Below are positions 1 through 8,757 of a DNA stretch of 64,000 nt, one piece after another (the first letter of the stretch is position 1; each line of letters begins with the position of its first letter). The stretch is taken from the NCBI GenBank assembly GCA_032622095.1, contig CP136062.1, positions 13,233,710-13,297,709 of the forward strand. Direction: 5' to 3'. The notes beneath the pieces were generated by a model, which was not told the origin of the DNA, made no database searches, and worked only from the letters and a program-made list of their open reading frames with translations. This DNA comes from Siphonodentalium dalli. Lineage: Eukaryota; Mollusca; Scaphopoda; Gadilida; Siphonodentaliidae. The translations under genes were made by a program, and so were the position numbers.

Positions 1-281
1 ACTGTTTTGTTGATATGATTGTTCTGTTCCAATTTTGAGTAAGTTTCCCAAAAGATGAGTAGACTCCAGTGGCATGCATTGACTTAACAAGTGAAATTGT
101 ATTTTCTCAACACATTGTAGTTGTAATATGATAGATCAATTAATGGTACACAATGCACATTCTTTCTTTGTTATATTTGTACATACACACCTTTGAACAT
201 CGACAAAAACGCCCCACTAAAGCATTTTCGGAAATAATTCTACATGTCTACAGGCTAACTATTCATTGGGCCATAACGTAG
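1..281. other. AT-rich intergenic DNA, nothing recognised
   Basis: No open frame of useful length, no RNA gene and no repeat shared with the rest of the window was seen here. Confidence 0.5.
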
Positions 282-368
282 TAGGGAGGCTCGCATATAT
301 AAAAGAATACATTATCATACCTTGATCTTGTAAGCCAGTGCATTATCTTATATATGCGAGGCTCCCTA
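282..368. repeat. Hairpin (inverted repeat) related to the TATATATGCGAG family
   Basis: The left arm (from 282, tagggaggctcgcatatata) and the right arm (ending at 368, atatgcgaggctcccta) are reverse complements with few mismatches, separated by a short loop. The arm contains the motif tatatatgcgaggc, which also forms the end hairpins of the MITE-like copies at 958-1187, 8390-8684 and 62448-62762. It is probably a solo or degenerate hairpin of that family. Confidence 0.75.
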
Positions 369-733
369 TGGGATCGCGACAAGTATGTACTATAAGATGC
401 GTGTGCATGTACTGACAGTTTGACAATTGTTATTTATTGCTGAACCAGCGCAGCTCCCGTCATAAAAGGATAACATACGAGTAAGGTAACAGTTTGACGA
501 CGCGAAAGATTATGATGTGTGTGTCATCTCTGTGGTAGTAATTTTACGAGCACATCGATGTTGCGTTGCTCTCGGCTGAATGGATACCGGGTAAATGGAG
601 AAAACATATTATTATCATTGTTCCCGCTGCGCGTCCCTCAGTGCACCAATTACTCAGACCGCTAGTCAATATAGACACGAGGTTACATGGTGCATAACTC
701 GCGATGATATGTTAACACAGAGCCTCCTGATTA
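369..733. other. Intergenic DNA, no supported gene
   Basis: A 60-codon open frame (595-777, +) runs into the fold-back element that begins at 734 and resembles no protein I know. I do not call it a gene. Confidence 0.5.
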
Positions 734-833
734 AGGTTACGTTCATACTCTGGCAAGTTTGCACGGCATATTTTTAAGGCATTTTCTCATAGAAAACATA
801 TGGTGCCAGAATATGAACGGAAACATGCATAAA

Positions 834-889
834 CAATGCATCTCTACCACAGCTAACTACATGATAAGTAAAAATTATGTAGTTCTCAC
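834..889 (+). repeat. Direct repeat, left copy, flanking the 890-1199 insertion
   Basis: About 57 bp from acaatgcatctctaccacag to the sequence tagttc is repeated with few changes at 1200-1256. The two copies bracket the hairpin-ended insertion and both belong to element A sequence. They therefore look like an unusually long duplication of the insertion site. Confidence 0.7.
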
Positions 890-1199
890 TAACACCATAC
901 AAATATGGATATCATTGGAACCGGTTAATTGACCACATTGTGATGGTTACAGTTATGCCCTGTGCCAATGCATTCTCTTATATATGCGAGTCGACCATAG
1001 GTCGCCTCGCATATATAAGATAATGCATTGGCCTAACAAATTTCTTTTTTTAACACTTTTTACCATTTTTTCTTACATTCTTTAACAATTTTATAATTTT
1101 ATAATGTTTTAAGCCAATGCATTCTCTTATATATGCGAGGCGACCTATGGTCGACTCGCATATATAAGAGAATGCATTGGCACAGGGCCGTTCTGTTAT
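890..1199. mobile_element. MITE-like insertion with hairpin ends, copy 1
   Basis: The core, 958-1187, begins ccctgtgccaatgcattctc and ends with its reverse complement. Each terminus is itself a palindrome of about 65 bp with arms ccaatgcattctcttatata and a centre of tcgaccataggtcg type. The AT-rich middle contains no coding sequence. Homology to copy 2 (8380-8757, reverse complement) extends outside the core to aacaccatacaaatatgg on the left and ccgttctgtt on the right, so the mobile unit appears larger than the core. A third relative is at 62394-62810. Confidence 0.8.
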
Positions 1200-1256
1200 A
1201 CAATGCATCTCTACCACAGCTAACTACATGCTAAGTAAACACTATGTAGTTCCACT
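1200..1256 (+). repeat. Direct repeat, right copy, flanking the 890-1199 insertion
   Basis: Partner of 834-889. From here element A resumes: the following ttccactggtg matches the corresponding ttccactagtaac of element B, showing that this copy lies on the original element's continuation. Confidence 0.7.
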
Positions 1257-1385
1257 GGTGTTGATGTCCCACTGGTGTCGATGTTCCACTGGTGTTGATG
1301 TCCCACTGGTGTCGATGTTCCACTGGTGTTGATGTCCCACTGGTGTCGATGTTCCACTGGTGTTGACGTCCCACTGGTGTCGATG
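1250..1385 (+). repeat. 17 bp minisatellite, 8 copies, alternating types
   Basis: Eight head-to-tail 17 bp units strictly alternate between ttccactggtgttgatg and tcccactggtgtcgatg, with a single change in copy 7, so the real repeat is a 34 bp dimer. It lies at the position where element B has a single ttccactagtaac, which suggests it was amplified inside element A. The reverse-strand open frame through it (repeats of GTSTPV) is a by-product of the repeat. Confidence 0.95.
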
Positions 1386-1734
1386 CTATCGATATTTGCA
1401 TGTAAATAGCATGAAATAATCTCGCAAATATAAATCATACAGGTATTTTAATCCAGTGTGTTAGTGGCAGCGTTATATGTGGAACTATCGAAATGTTAAT
1501 TATCGTGTCGTTAGCTATGGTAAATATGCATTTTATATGCACGTTGTCGTTCATATTCTGGCACCATAGGGTTTTCGGTGAGAAAATGCCTGCAACATAT
1601 GCCGGTGTATGAACGTACCCTAAGATGTCCAATAGTTGCAAAGATGCTGGTTGTGGGTATCGTTTCGTTTTGCGGACATCTGTTGTTCTCGGTAGGTTGG
1701 GCAGAGGTGTCAATAACCCTCTTTATGACTTATT

Positions 1735-2150
1735 AGGGTACATTCATACACTGGCAAGTTTGCACGGTATGGTTTGCAGGCATTTTGTCGTAGAAAACGA
1801 TATGTTGCCATAATATGAACGGAAACAAGCATATAAAGTGCATCTGTGCTACAGCTAACTACGTGCGAAGTAACATCTCTGTAGTTCCACTAGTAACATT
1901 GCTACCGGAATTTGCCTGTAAATATCATGCAATTATGTCGCAAGAATAAATCATACAGGTATTTGAAGGCAAATTCCAATAACGTTGTTACAAGTGGAAT
2001 TAGATAAATGTTACTTCTCGTGTCATTCAGTTTGGTAAAGATGCATGTTATGTGCACGGCTCCGTTCATATTCTGGCACCATGTGGTCTTTTATGAAGAA
2101 ATGGCCGCAAAAACATACCGTGCAAACTTGCCAGCGTGTGAACGTAGCCT
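1735..2150. mobile_element. Fold-back element B, uninterrupted
   Basis: The left end (agggtacattcatacactgg, then caagtttgcacggta) is nearly the reverse complement of the right end (taccgtgcaaacttgccagc, then gtgtgaacgtagcct). The inverted pairing continues inward through the gttcatattctggcacc and gaatttgcctgtaaatatca motifs to a short centre near 1940. No protein is encoded. It is the simplest representative of the family and can serve as reference for element A. Confidence 0.8.
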
Positions 2151-2405
2151 GAGGCGTTTCCCATTTGGTCTGATTGGATTTATTTGTTTTTATTTGAGAC
2201 CTTTTTATTATGAGAAAGAACGGACGTTTGTGTTGAAATTATGACTATGTATTACGAATGGATGGTATATCACACGAAAACATGAGGTACGCACATTAAT
2301 AAACATAACATGAATTAGAAGGACATGCAGGAAGCTGGTAGTCTCATACAAGTAATTGCTGTTTTCTCGATGCATTCAGATGAGCCACATGTGGTTAAAG
2401 ACATA
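2151..2405. other. Intergenic DNA, nothing recognised
   Basis: Short non-repetitive stretch between element B and the dispersed segment starting near 2406. Confidence 0.4.
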
Positions 2406-2705
2406 CTATGGACTTGTTCGGTGCTATGCTGACTGTGGGAATGTTGCATTCTACTAGAATCACCGAAATATCAAAGAAACCGACCATAACACTCCATAGC
2501 TATTATCGTCTCAACTATGATTAATTGTAAATATTTACATCTCGATTCGGGACGCGACAATCGGAGATAAAATAACGCAAATGATTTCATCATCGAAAGT
2601 CAATGAATTTAATTAATATATAAGAATGAAGGTGTGTGTACTGTAAATTTGCTTTATAATCGTAAACATAACTACTTTGAGCAAGATTATTCTCCATTCC
2701 TATGT
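2406..2705 (+). repeat. Dispersed 300 bp segment, copy 1 (partner 62811-63122)
   Basis: Colinear similarity with 62811-63122: tatggacttgttcgg, then cattctactagaatcacc, then aattgtaaatatttac, ctcgattcgggacgc, atataagaatgaaggtgtgt and aactactttgagcaagatta each have a close counterpart in the same order and spacing. Similarity stops abruptly near 2705 and 63122. It is an uncharacterised dispersed repeat or old transposon fragment in direct orientation. Copy 2 begins immediately after a MITE (62394-62810). Confidence 0.75.
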
Positions 2706-3230
2706 GATCACCCAACCGGGGTGTTTCACATCACTCTAAAATGGCGATTGAGAAAACTAACAATGATGAACAGAAATGGCCGATAATCTGTGACTAGCCC
2801 ACGCAGCACATTAAATCAGCCCGATATACGATTTCCAAACTCTTAGCTACGATAACGTGATCGATATAAATAGTTAGTTTTAGATACAATTCGGCTGAAC
2901 CTTGAAAACCACGCCCAATTATTCTGCTGACCGCTTTTAGTCAGATTTTGTCAACAATTTTTAACTTCCTGTTCGTGATACACTCGAGAGATCTCTGCCT
3001 TATTGGGATGTAATCCGGGTGACCCAATTGGCAGTTGACCAATCACCAAACATGATTTAGCGTATCGCGGACAGGCTATGTAAATATTTCGTAAAACAAT
3101 CGAGCGTAATGCTATCTCGTCTGCGTTTAGCGTCCCTGCCTCTCGTGAATTAGTTCAAATCACCAGTTCAATGAAGTGATTATATGACATTTAAGCTAGT
3201 CAGTGTTCATACACAAACCTTGAATTCGGT
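2706..3230. other. Intergenic DNA, nothing recognised
   Basis: No open frame above 60 codons on either strand and no clear repeat partner was found. Confidence 0.4.
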
Positions 3231-3235
3231 GAGTT

Positions 3236-3346
3236 TTGGTTCCATATGGAACCAACGCAGTGTGGAACCAAATTGTTTAGTTCTATGTTGGTAATTGGTT
3301 CTCAGGGAAACCAAATTTGGAGCTGTTTATTTTATATAGTGTAAAT
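3236..3346. mobile_element. GGTTCC palindrome-bearing fold-back element, copy a
   Basis: Begins with a perfect 20 bp palindrome, ttggttccatatggaaccaa (3236-3255), followed by further ggttc/gaacc motifs, and ends accaaatttgg...tagtgtaa. The same order (palindrome, ggaaccaa-like block, ttggttc, accaaatttgg, agtgtaa) occurs at 13788-13922. A relative with expanded internal repeats lies at about 12034-13215. Confidence 0.65.
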
Positions 3347-3918
3347 ATGAAATTTCCGACCGGAGAAGTGTTTGTCATCAGTTGGACATTTTCCGACCAG
3401 AGACTAAGTATGAGATCGGCCTATGTTATATGAATCACCGATCATGTAGTTTAGATTGCCGAAACTATATCGTACATTTATCATTATATCATCACTGTAT
3501 CGTGTATATTCGATTTGCCATAACCATATTATATATTTATTGACAAATAACACTCAGAGTGCACAATTCTTACCACGGCCGCCAGGCAGATAACAGGATT
3601 AATCCTGACATATATTTCAATAAATAATTCAAGCAAATCACTCTCTGTAGAATAAGCTAGGCGCGTGCGCTCGCGTCGGGAGTTAGTTAATTAGTATGTA
3701 GTCAATACATAATGTATAGACATCGTGCATTATAATTTAAAGAGACAGTACAGATATAGCGGGAGGAAGGTCTTTATAAATGCAGACATCGAGTGGTCGA
3801 GCCCTGTACGCACAATATGTATTGATCGATTTGATTAAAAGGTGACGCCCGCCAATTAAAGCCTGGCAATGCAAAGCGATGTTTCAACTCTATTATTCAT
3901 TAGCGGAATCTCCGCGCC
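3347..3918. other. Intergenic DNA, nothing recognised
   Basis: No supported gene. One tctttataaatgc string near 3770 could be a TATA box, but no coding sequence follows it. Confidence 0.4.
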
Positions 3919-4028
3919 GGTATGAAACACGGAACTCGCAGACAAGCGAAACGAACGAATTACCTATGAGTAGGTATAAAACACGGAACTTGCAGACACG
4001 CGAGACGAACGAATTACCTATGTGCAGG
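3919..4028 (+). repeat. 54 bp tandem duplication, 2 copies
   Basis: The unit starting ggtatgaaacacggaactcg at 3919 is repeated from 3973 with a few substitutions, ending after gaattacctatg. Confidence 0.9.
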
Positions 4029-4249
4029 TAGAATCGCGTTCTTCTCAGGAAGAGGATATCCTCACCTGGATCTCAGCACACCCACATGCACATGCTGTTA
4101 ATTCAAACTGTGTCTGTATATACTAGCGTCGGAGAGTGTTCCACGTTGATTTAACATACTATGCTGCACGGTCGTGGTGTATTCGTTAACGGAGTGTACT
4201 ATTCATCCATTTGGTCTTCGTATTCTTAATGATGAGTAACGTGCATGTG

Positions 4250-4670
4250 AACCCTTCTAACGGTGTGTAGCGTTACGGTGTGTGCAATCCACATGAGTAC
4301 GTTCTATAACGGGCTGGAACGTTATGATGTGTGTAGTCTACATGTATATGTATACGTTATAACGGTGTGGGAAGACAAGATGCCTGCAATATATACGTTA
4401 TAACGGTGTGGAAAGATAAGGTGCGTGTAATCTGTACGTTCTAATGGTGTGGGAATATACGGTGCGGGCAATATATACGGTCTAATGGTGTGGAAATATA
4501 CGGTGCGTGCAATCTATACGGTCTAATGGTGTGGAAATATACGGTGCGTGCGATCTACATGTATACGTTCTAACGGTGTCAAAACATACGGTGCCTGAAT
4601 TATATATGTATACGTTCCAACGATGTGGACAGTTATTGTGTGACTAATCTACATTCGTACGTTCTCATGG
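4250..4670 (+). repeat. Degenerate minisatellite, unit about 45 bp
   Basis: About nine diverged units with the framework cgttctaacggtgtggaaat followed by acggtgcgtgcaatctac. Units vary in length through insertions of acatgtat. The reverse open frame overlapping its 3' side (4633-4845) has no recognisable features and I do not call it a gene. Confidence 0.8.
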
Positions 4671-4853
4671 GCTGCATGACACCATCGTAATTATCATCGC
4701 ACTTACCGTTAGCACATGGTGCTGTTATATACATGGGAATTTGAAAACATAAATCTGAGTTATTACCACGCCACATGCAATGTAGAACTGTGACGGAAAT
4801 GTCGAAATATAATATTAAGCACTTTTTATAGGATTGACTATACAATGAAAGCC

Positions 4854-4966
4854 AACGTTAAAACTTCTCAGAATTGACTACCCAAAGTTAACGTTAAAAC
4901 TTCTCAGGACTGACTACCCACAGCAAACGTTAAAACTTCTCAGGACTGACTACCCATAGCAAACGT
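4854..4966 (+). repeat. 36 bp minisatellite, 3 copies plus a stub
   Basis: Units begin aacgttaaaacttctcag at 4854, 4890 and 4926, each followed by gactgactaccca. A fourth start (aacgtg) is at 4962. It lies about 250 bp upstream of the RING gene start. Confidence 0.9.
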
Positions 4967-5224
4967 GACAACAACTTTCCTCATTCATCCCGACTCTATC
5001 TTACTGGTCTATCTCTACATGTACATGTTCCAGTGCGTTTCGTGGTGTTCAGTCGCTTGTGTTCCGAAATAAAGTCCCAACTGGATACATTTTCTCTGTT
5101 TTCTTCCTCGTGCTTACTGATTCGTGTGCAACATCTTACTTTGGAGACCGAATCAACGATCAGGTAAAACATTACAGTGGAGAGCGAATCAGCGGTGAAC
5201 TATTGAGGTCAACATCTTCGCACG

Positions 5225-6190
5225 ATGGGTTATCCCGTACAGAGGTTTGTAGCGGAAATAGACCCTAATTTAATATGTGGGATCTGCAGCTGTGTATTAC
5301 AGGACGCCAGCTTAACACCATGCGGCCACAGCTTCTGTTCAGCTTGTCTGATCACGTGGCTCTCACGACCGGAAACATATTCATGTCCAGAATGTCGCAG
5401 TACTATGAGGAGGAATGACGTCAAACCGATTCTGTCGCTTAGGAATTTAATAAGCGCGCTCAAAGTTGAATGTGACTACAAGGATAGAGGCTGTGAGACA
5501 TATGTGAAGGTAGATGAGTTGGAGAACCACGCTAAACACTGTGGCTGTGCGCCGGTTCAATGTGTCGGCTGCAGTCAGTCTCTTAATAAATCTCAACTTC
5601 CCGATCATCAGATGCAGTGCTCCGTGATAGCGGAATTCTTAGCAGACGACGATGGACTCACGTTCAACATCCCGCATTTACCGGAAGTGACGTCCCACGA
5701 ATACGCAACGTCTATCAGCTTCAATGATTTGACGATGAGGATGGCGTCACTCGAAACGCAAATAAATAAACTTCGAAAAGACAAATTACTCACGGAAAAT
5801 CGCAACAAATCCCTGGAAAAAGAATGCGATCGAGCTAAAAGGGAACTTCAAATTAGAAAATCAGAACTATTAGATCTCCAATTTTCAGACTTCGACCCAG
5901 ATTACGAATATGGACAAACGGGAGAAAGTGTCGCCAAACTCTCCTTCTTGATTGCGAAGTATCTTCTGCGGAAACCGACGTACATAGAGAGGGACCGCGT
6001 GTTCACTTCCATTAGACGCTGTTACGAGAGGTTTTCGAGGAACGGCGATCATTATGAAAACGATGTTCACATGCTACTCGCCACGAGCTTCGCTAGCAAC
6101 TGGTTCAGCGAATCTCAACGCTTCAACATACACTGTTGGCTTCAAAGCATAGCTAGATACCGCGCTAGAGCCACGTGGCTTGAACACTAG
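5225..6190 (+). CDS. RING-finger, TRAF-type zinc-finger E3 ubiquitin ligase (RNF41/NRDP1-like N-terminus)
   Basis: Predicted cytosolic E3 ubiquitin ligase of 321 aa in one exon. Residues 18-57 form a canonical C3HC4 RING (C18, C21, C33, H35, C38, C41, C54, C57), expected to bind two zinc ions and an E2. Two TRAF/SIAH-type zinc fingers follow: C83-x6-C90-x11-H102-x3-C106, and C113-x2-C116-x11-H128-x3-C132. Residues about 165-222 are rich in charged residues and leucine and look like a coiled coil. Residues 223-310 form an alpha-helical-looking C-terminal domain I cannot name. The N-terminal MGY-x-V-x-RF arrangement before the RING recalls RNF41/NRDP1 and PDZRN3 relatives. There is no signal peptide or membrane segment. 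The start at 5225 has A at -3 and G at +4 and gives the expected short lead to the RING. The last residues (about 311-321) and the stop lie in the first unit of a 54-56 bp minisatellite, so the original C-terminus may be altered. The intronless form could reflect a retrocopy. No poly(A) signal is evident before the downstream element. Substrate is unknown. Confidence 0.85.
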   Translation: MGYPVQRFVAEIDPNLICGICSCVLQDASLTPCGHSFCSACLITWLSRPETYSCPECRSTMRRNDVKPILSLRNLISALKVECDYKDRGCETYVKVDELENHAKHCGCAPVQCVGCSQSLNKSQLPDHQMQCSVIAEFLADDDGLTFNIPHLPEVTSHEYATSISFNDLTMRMASLETQINKLRKDKLLTENRNKSLEKECDRAKRELQIRKSELLDLQFSDFDPDYEYGQTGESVAKLSFLIAKYLLRKPTYIERDRVFTSIRRCYERFSRNGDHYENDVHMLLATSFASNWFSESQRFNIHCWLQSIARYRARATWLEH

Positions 6191-6444
6191 AGTAAAATCA
6201 TACAGTTACAGATACCGCGCAAGAAAAAACCGCTTGGAAACTAGAGTTTATACAGTTATACATGTAGATACCGTGCTAGAGCTAGATGGCTTGAAAACTA
6301 GAGTAAAGCATATAGTTATAGATACCGCGCTAGAGATAAATGGATTGAGAACTAGAGTAAAGCATATAGTTATAGATACCGCGCTAGAGCTAAATGGATT
6401 GAGAACTAGAGTAAAATCCTACAGTTATAGATACCGTGTTATAT
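6156..6444 (+). repeat. 54-56 bp minisatellite starting inside the 3' end of the RING CDS
   Basis: Unit starts (gataccgcgctagag) occur at 6156, 6211, 6267, 6321, 6375 and 6430. The motif ctagagctagatggcttgaa followed by aactagagtaaa also makes up the 39 bp units at 7745-7900, but on the opposite strand. The first unit encodes the last residues of the E3 ligase and its stop codon. A 118-codon frame reading through the array is a repeat artefact. Confidence 0.9.
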
Positions 6445-6452
6445 TATATCAC

Positions 6453-7570
6453 ACTAGAAACGTGGCGATAGCCCCCCCCCCCCAACTTTGGTCAAAATTT
6501 TCTACAGTTGGAATTTCATTCCTGCCAAAACATTAGTTGGAAATTTCACACCAACAATAGGTTGAAAATGTTCTTGTAATTTGATTTTCAAACTATTTAT
6601 TGGGGGGGGGGGAATTATTTGTTTTTGGACCAACATTTGCATATTTTCCTATTTTTTGTCAAAATTTTGGATTGAAATGGTCATCAGTTGGAAATTTTCC
6701 AACCTTAGGTTGGAAATTTCCAACACTTGGAAAGCTTGTGTCCTGGTCCCTCCCTCTTGGCCAGTCAAAAACTGCTAGTTAATTTAAGAAAACAATATTG
6801 TGAACCACATTTGGTCAATTGTCATTGGAATTGTCATCAGTTGGAAATTTTCCAACATAATTGGGGATGTCAGGTTTGAAATGTCCAACTCTAGGAAGGC
6901 TTGAGGCTAGTCTAGATGCTAGGATTTTGCGATTTTCTTGTTCAGATTTCAAAAATTTCACACACCGAGCCGAACCATGGTCGGTCCGGTGTGTCACTGT
7001 CCCTCCCCCGTGGCCAATACAAAACTGTTAATTAGTTTAACAAAACAATATTTTACTACGTTTGGTCAAACTTGTGGACTGAAATGGTCATCAGTTGGAG
7101 AATGTTCCAACCTGACGGGGAGTATGATGTTTGAAATTTCCAACACTCGGAAAGCTTCAGTTGAAGCCAGTCCAGATGCTATAATTTGTTATTTTCTTGT
7201 ATGGTTTTCAAATTTTTCTCACACCGAGCCGAACAAACATGGTCGGCCCGGTGTGTCCTGGTCTCTTGCCCGTAGCCATGTGCATTTGTCTGGAGTTAGA
7301 CCACTAGATGTTAGGATTTGTGCACTATTTCAGGTTAAAATATATAAATATCTGAATGTTCTCTCATCATACTGGGAATATATAATATAGAACCATGGTT
7401 TATATATATATGATTTTATGCCTGAGCACTGATGAGCAACAAGGGGGGGGGGGGGTGCAAATGGAATTATGCAAAACTTGTGTTTGGTCTGATTCTGATT
7501 GAAGGGGGTGCAGTTGGAATTTCCCAAGGTGGACACCCCCCGAACGGAGACCCTCTAGTCACGTCCCCTG
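6453..7570 (+). mobile_element. Non-autonomous hAT-like DNA transposon, copy 1
   Basis: Colinear along its whole length with 10379-11546. The ends are imperfect inverted repeats: the left end carries acgtggc before a C run, and the right end, read on the other strand, is caggggacgtgactagaggg. It is flanked by tatatcac (6445-6452) and tatctcac (7571-7578), an 8 bp target-site duplication with one mismatch, typical of the hAT superfamily. It has no transposase; short open frames inside are not conserved. Internally it repeats catcagttggaaattttcca and a caccgagccgaac block about 250 bp apart, with C/G homopolymer runs at several places. Confidence 0.7.
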
Positions 7571-7744
7571 TATCTCACTTGACTTTCTCGCGTTCTGATT
7601 GGCTGCACACTGATTTACTATTTCGCGATAGTAACCCAGTAACCCTACTCACCTACTATTCTTTTTCTATTTGTATTAACAGACTCATTTTGCGTAATCA
7701 GATTGCCGCCTGAATTAGACACGGTGTCTATACATGTCTGTTAT

Positions 7745-7900
7745 ATTCTAGTTTTCAAGCCATCTAGCTCTAGCATGGTATTTATTCTAGTTTTCAAGCC
7801 ATCTAGCTCTAGCATGGTATTTATTCTAGTTTTCAAGCCATCTAGCTCTAGCTCGGTATTTATTCCAGTTTTCAAGGCATCTAGCTCTATCTCGGTATTT
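7745..7900 (-). repeat. 39 bp minisatellite, 4 copies, inverted relative of 6156-6444
   Basis: Four units with the framework attctagttttcaagccatc, tagctctagcatggtattt. The reverse complement gives ctagagctagatggcttgaa, the same core as the array at the 3' end of the RING gene. Open frames through it on both strands follow from the 39 bp (13 codon) period. Confidence 0.95.
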
Positions 7901-8379
7901 GGTGCACCAGCTCCGTGTACAGTATACGTTTCCTTTGAAGTAAGCCAGCTATAGTAAAATCGGCAACACCCCTGGTCAAGTTGTCCTGCTAACAGCACTT
8001 GATGCTGGTGGTCCTGTTGAATATACTATGATGCGGTAGGGCAAAATGGTGCCGTTACGAAAAACAGTGTGTGAGTGAAACATCTAAGAACATATATTTT
8101 AGAAAAAATATAATAATTCCTGCGCTGGTGTCTCTAAAACGACGCGAATAACCATCTTGATTATAGTCGATTTTCAACAACTAATACAACCAGTATTTAA
8201 TTTACACGTATTTCGCAATAAATATGTTTTAAATGTTTGCGAAGCATTATGACTTTTCTTGGATATGTTCAAATTATCGGAACACCAAGAAAAAGACAAA
8301 TTGAAATAAAATAGAATGGTAATTTCCGTTAACATGCATCAGTTTGTCTTACCAGCATCATATCGATTACACTTTACCC
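7901..8379. other. Intergenic DNA, nothing recognised
   Basis: AT-rich sequence without a supported gene between the minisatellite and the second hairpin-ended MITE. Confidence 0.4.
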
Positions 8380-8757
8380 AACAGAACGGCCCTGTGCCAA
8401 TGCATTCTCTTATATATGCCAGTCGACCATAGGTCGCCTCGCATAAATAAGAGAATGCATTGGCTTAACACATATTAAAAATGATAAAATTGTCAAACAA
8501 TGTAGAAAAATATTATACAAATTGATAAAAAATGCAAGAAAAAATTATAAAATTGTTAAAGAATGTAAGAAAAAATGGTAAAAAGTGTTAAAAAAAGATT
8601 TTGTTTAGGACAATGCATTCTCTTATATATGCGAGGCGACCTATGATCGACTGGCACATATAAGAGAATGCATTGGCACAGGACATAACTGTAACCATCA
8701 CAATGTGGTCAATGAACCGGTTCCAATGATATCCATATTTGTATGGTGTTATTGAGA
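8380..8757. mobile_element. MITE-like insertion with hairpin ends, copy 2 (inverted relative to copy 1)
   Basis: The core from ccctgtgccaatgcattctc at about 8390 to gcattggcacagg near 8684 has hairpin ends as in copy 1. The interior (aaattgttaaagaatgtaag, then aaaaaatggtaaaaagtgtt) is the reverse complement of copy 1's interior, and the flank through tggttccaatgatatccata to gtatggtgtt matches the reverse complement of 890-957. Copies 1 and 2 thus form an inverted repeat of over 300 bp around 1200-8380. Confidence 0.8.

Larger units (their letters stand above)
734..1621. mobile_element. Fold-back element A (long terminal inverted repeats), interrupted
   Basis: The left end (aggttacgttcatactctgg, then tatggtgccagaatatgaac) matches the reverse complement of the right end (1440-1621, which carries gttcatattctggcaccata and ends gaacgtaccct). 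The arms are roughly 170 bp. No transposase is encoded, so it is a non-autonomous fold-back or MITE-type element. It is the same family as element B at 1735-2150. Between the arms it holds a foreign insertion (about 890-1199) and a 17 bp minisatellite (1250-1385), so it is much longer than B. The flanks end in TTA and TAA, but I cannot prove a target-site duplication. Confidence 0.75.

Noticed and set aside
5059-5268. 69-codon frame upstream of and overlapping the RING gene start
   Set aside because: It overlaps the E3 start out of frame, has no recognised motif, and is better read as 5' leader. A caggtaaaa string near 5160 might be a splice donor, but I cannot test it.
6471-6482. C and G homopolymer runs as regulatory or G-quadruplex elements
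   Set aside because: They recur at matching places in both copies of the hAT-like element and are best seen as parts of that element or as length-unstable tracts.
6180-6536. 118-codon frame after the RING gene
   Set aside because: It reads through the 54-56 bp minisatellite into the hAT-like element; it is a repeat artefact.
6938-7390. 150-codon frame inside hAT-like copy 1 as a transposase remnant
   Set aside because: The matching part of copy 2 does not keep the frame, and the translation has no transposase motif (no catalytic or zinc-finger pattern).
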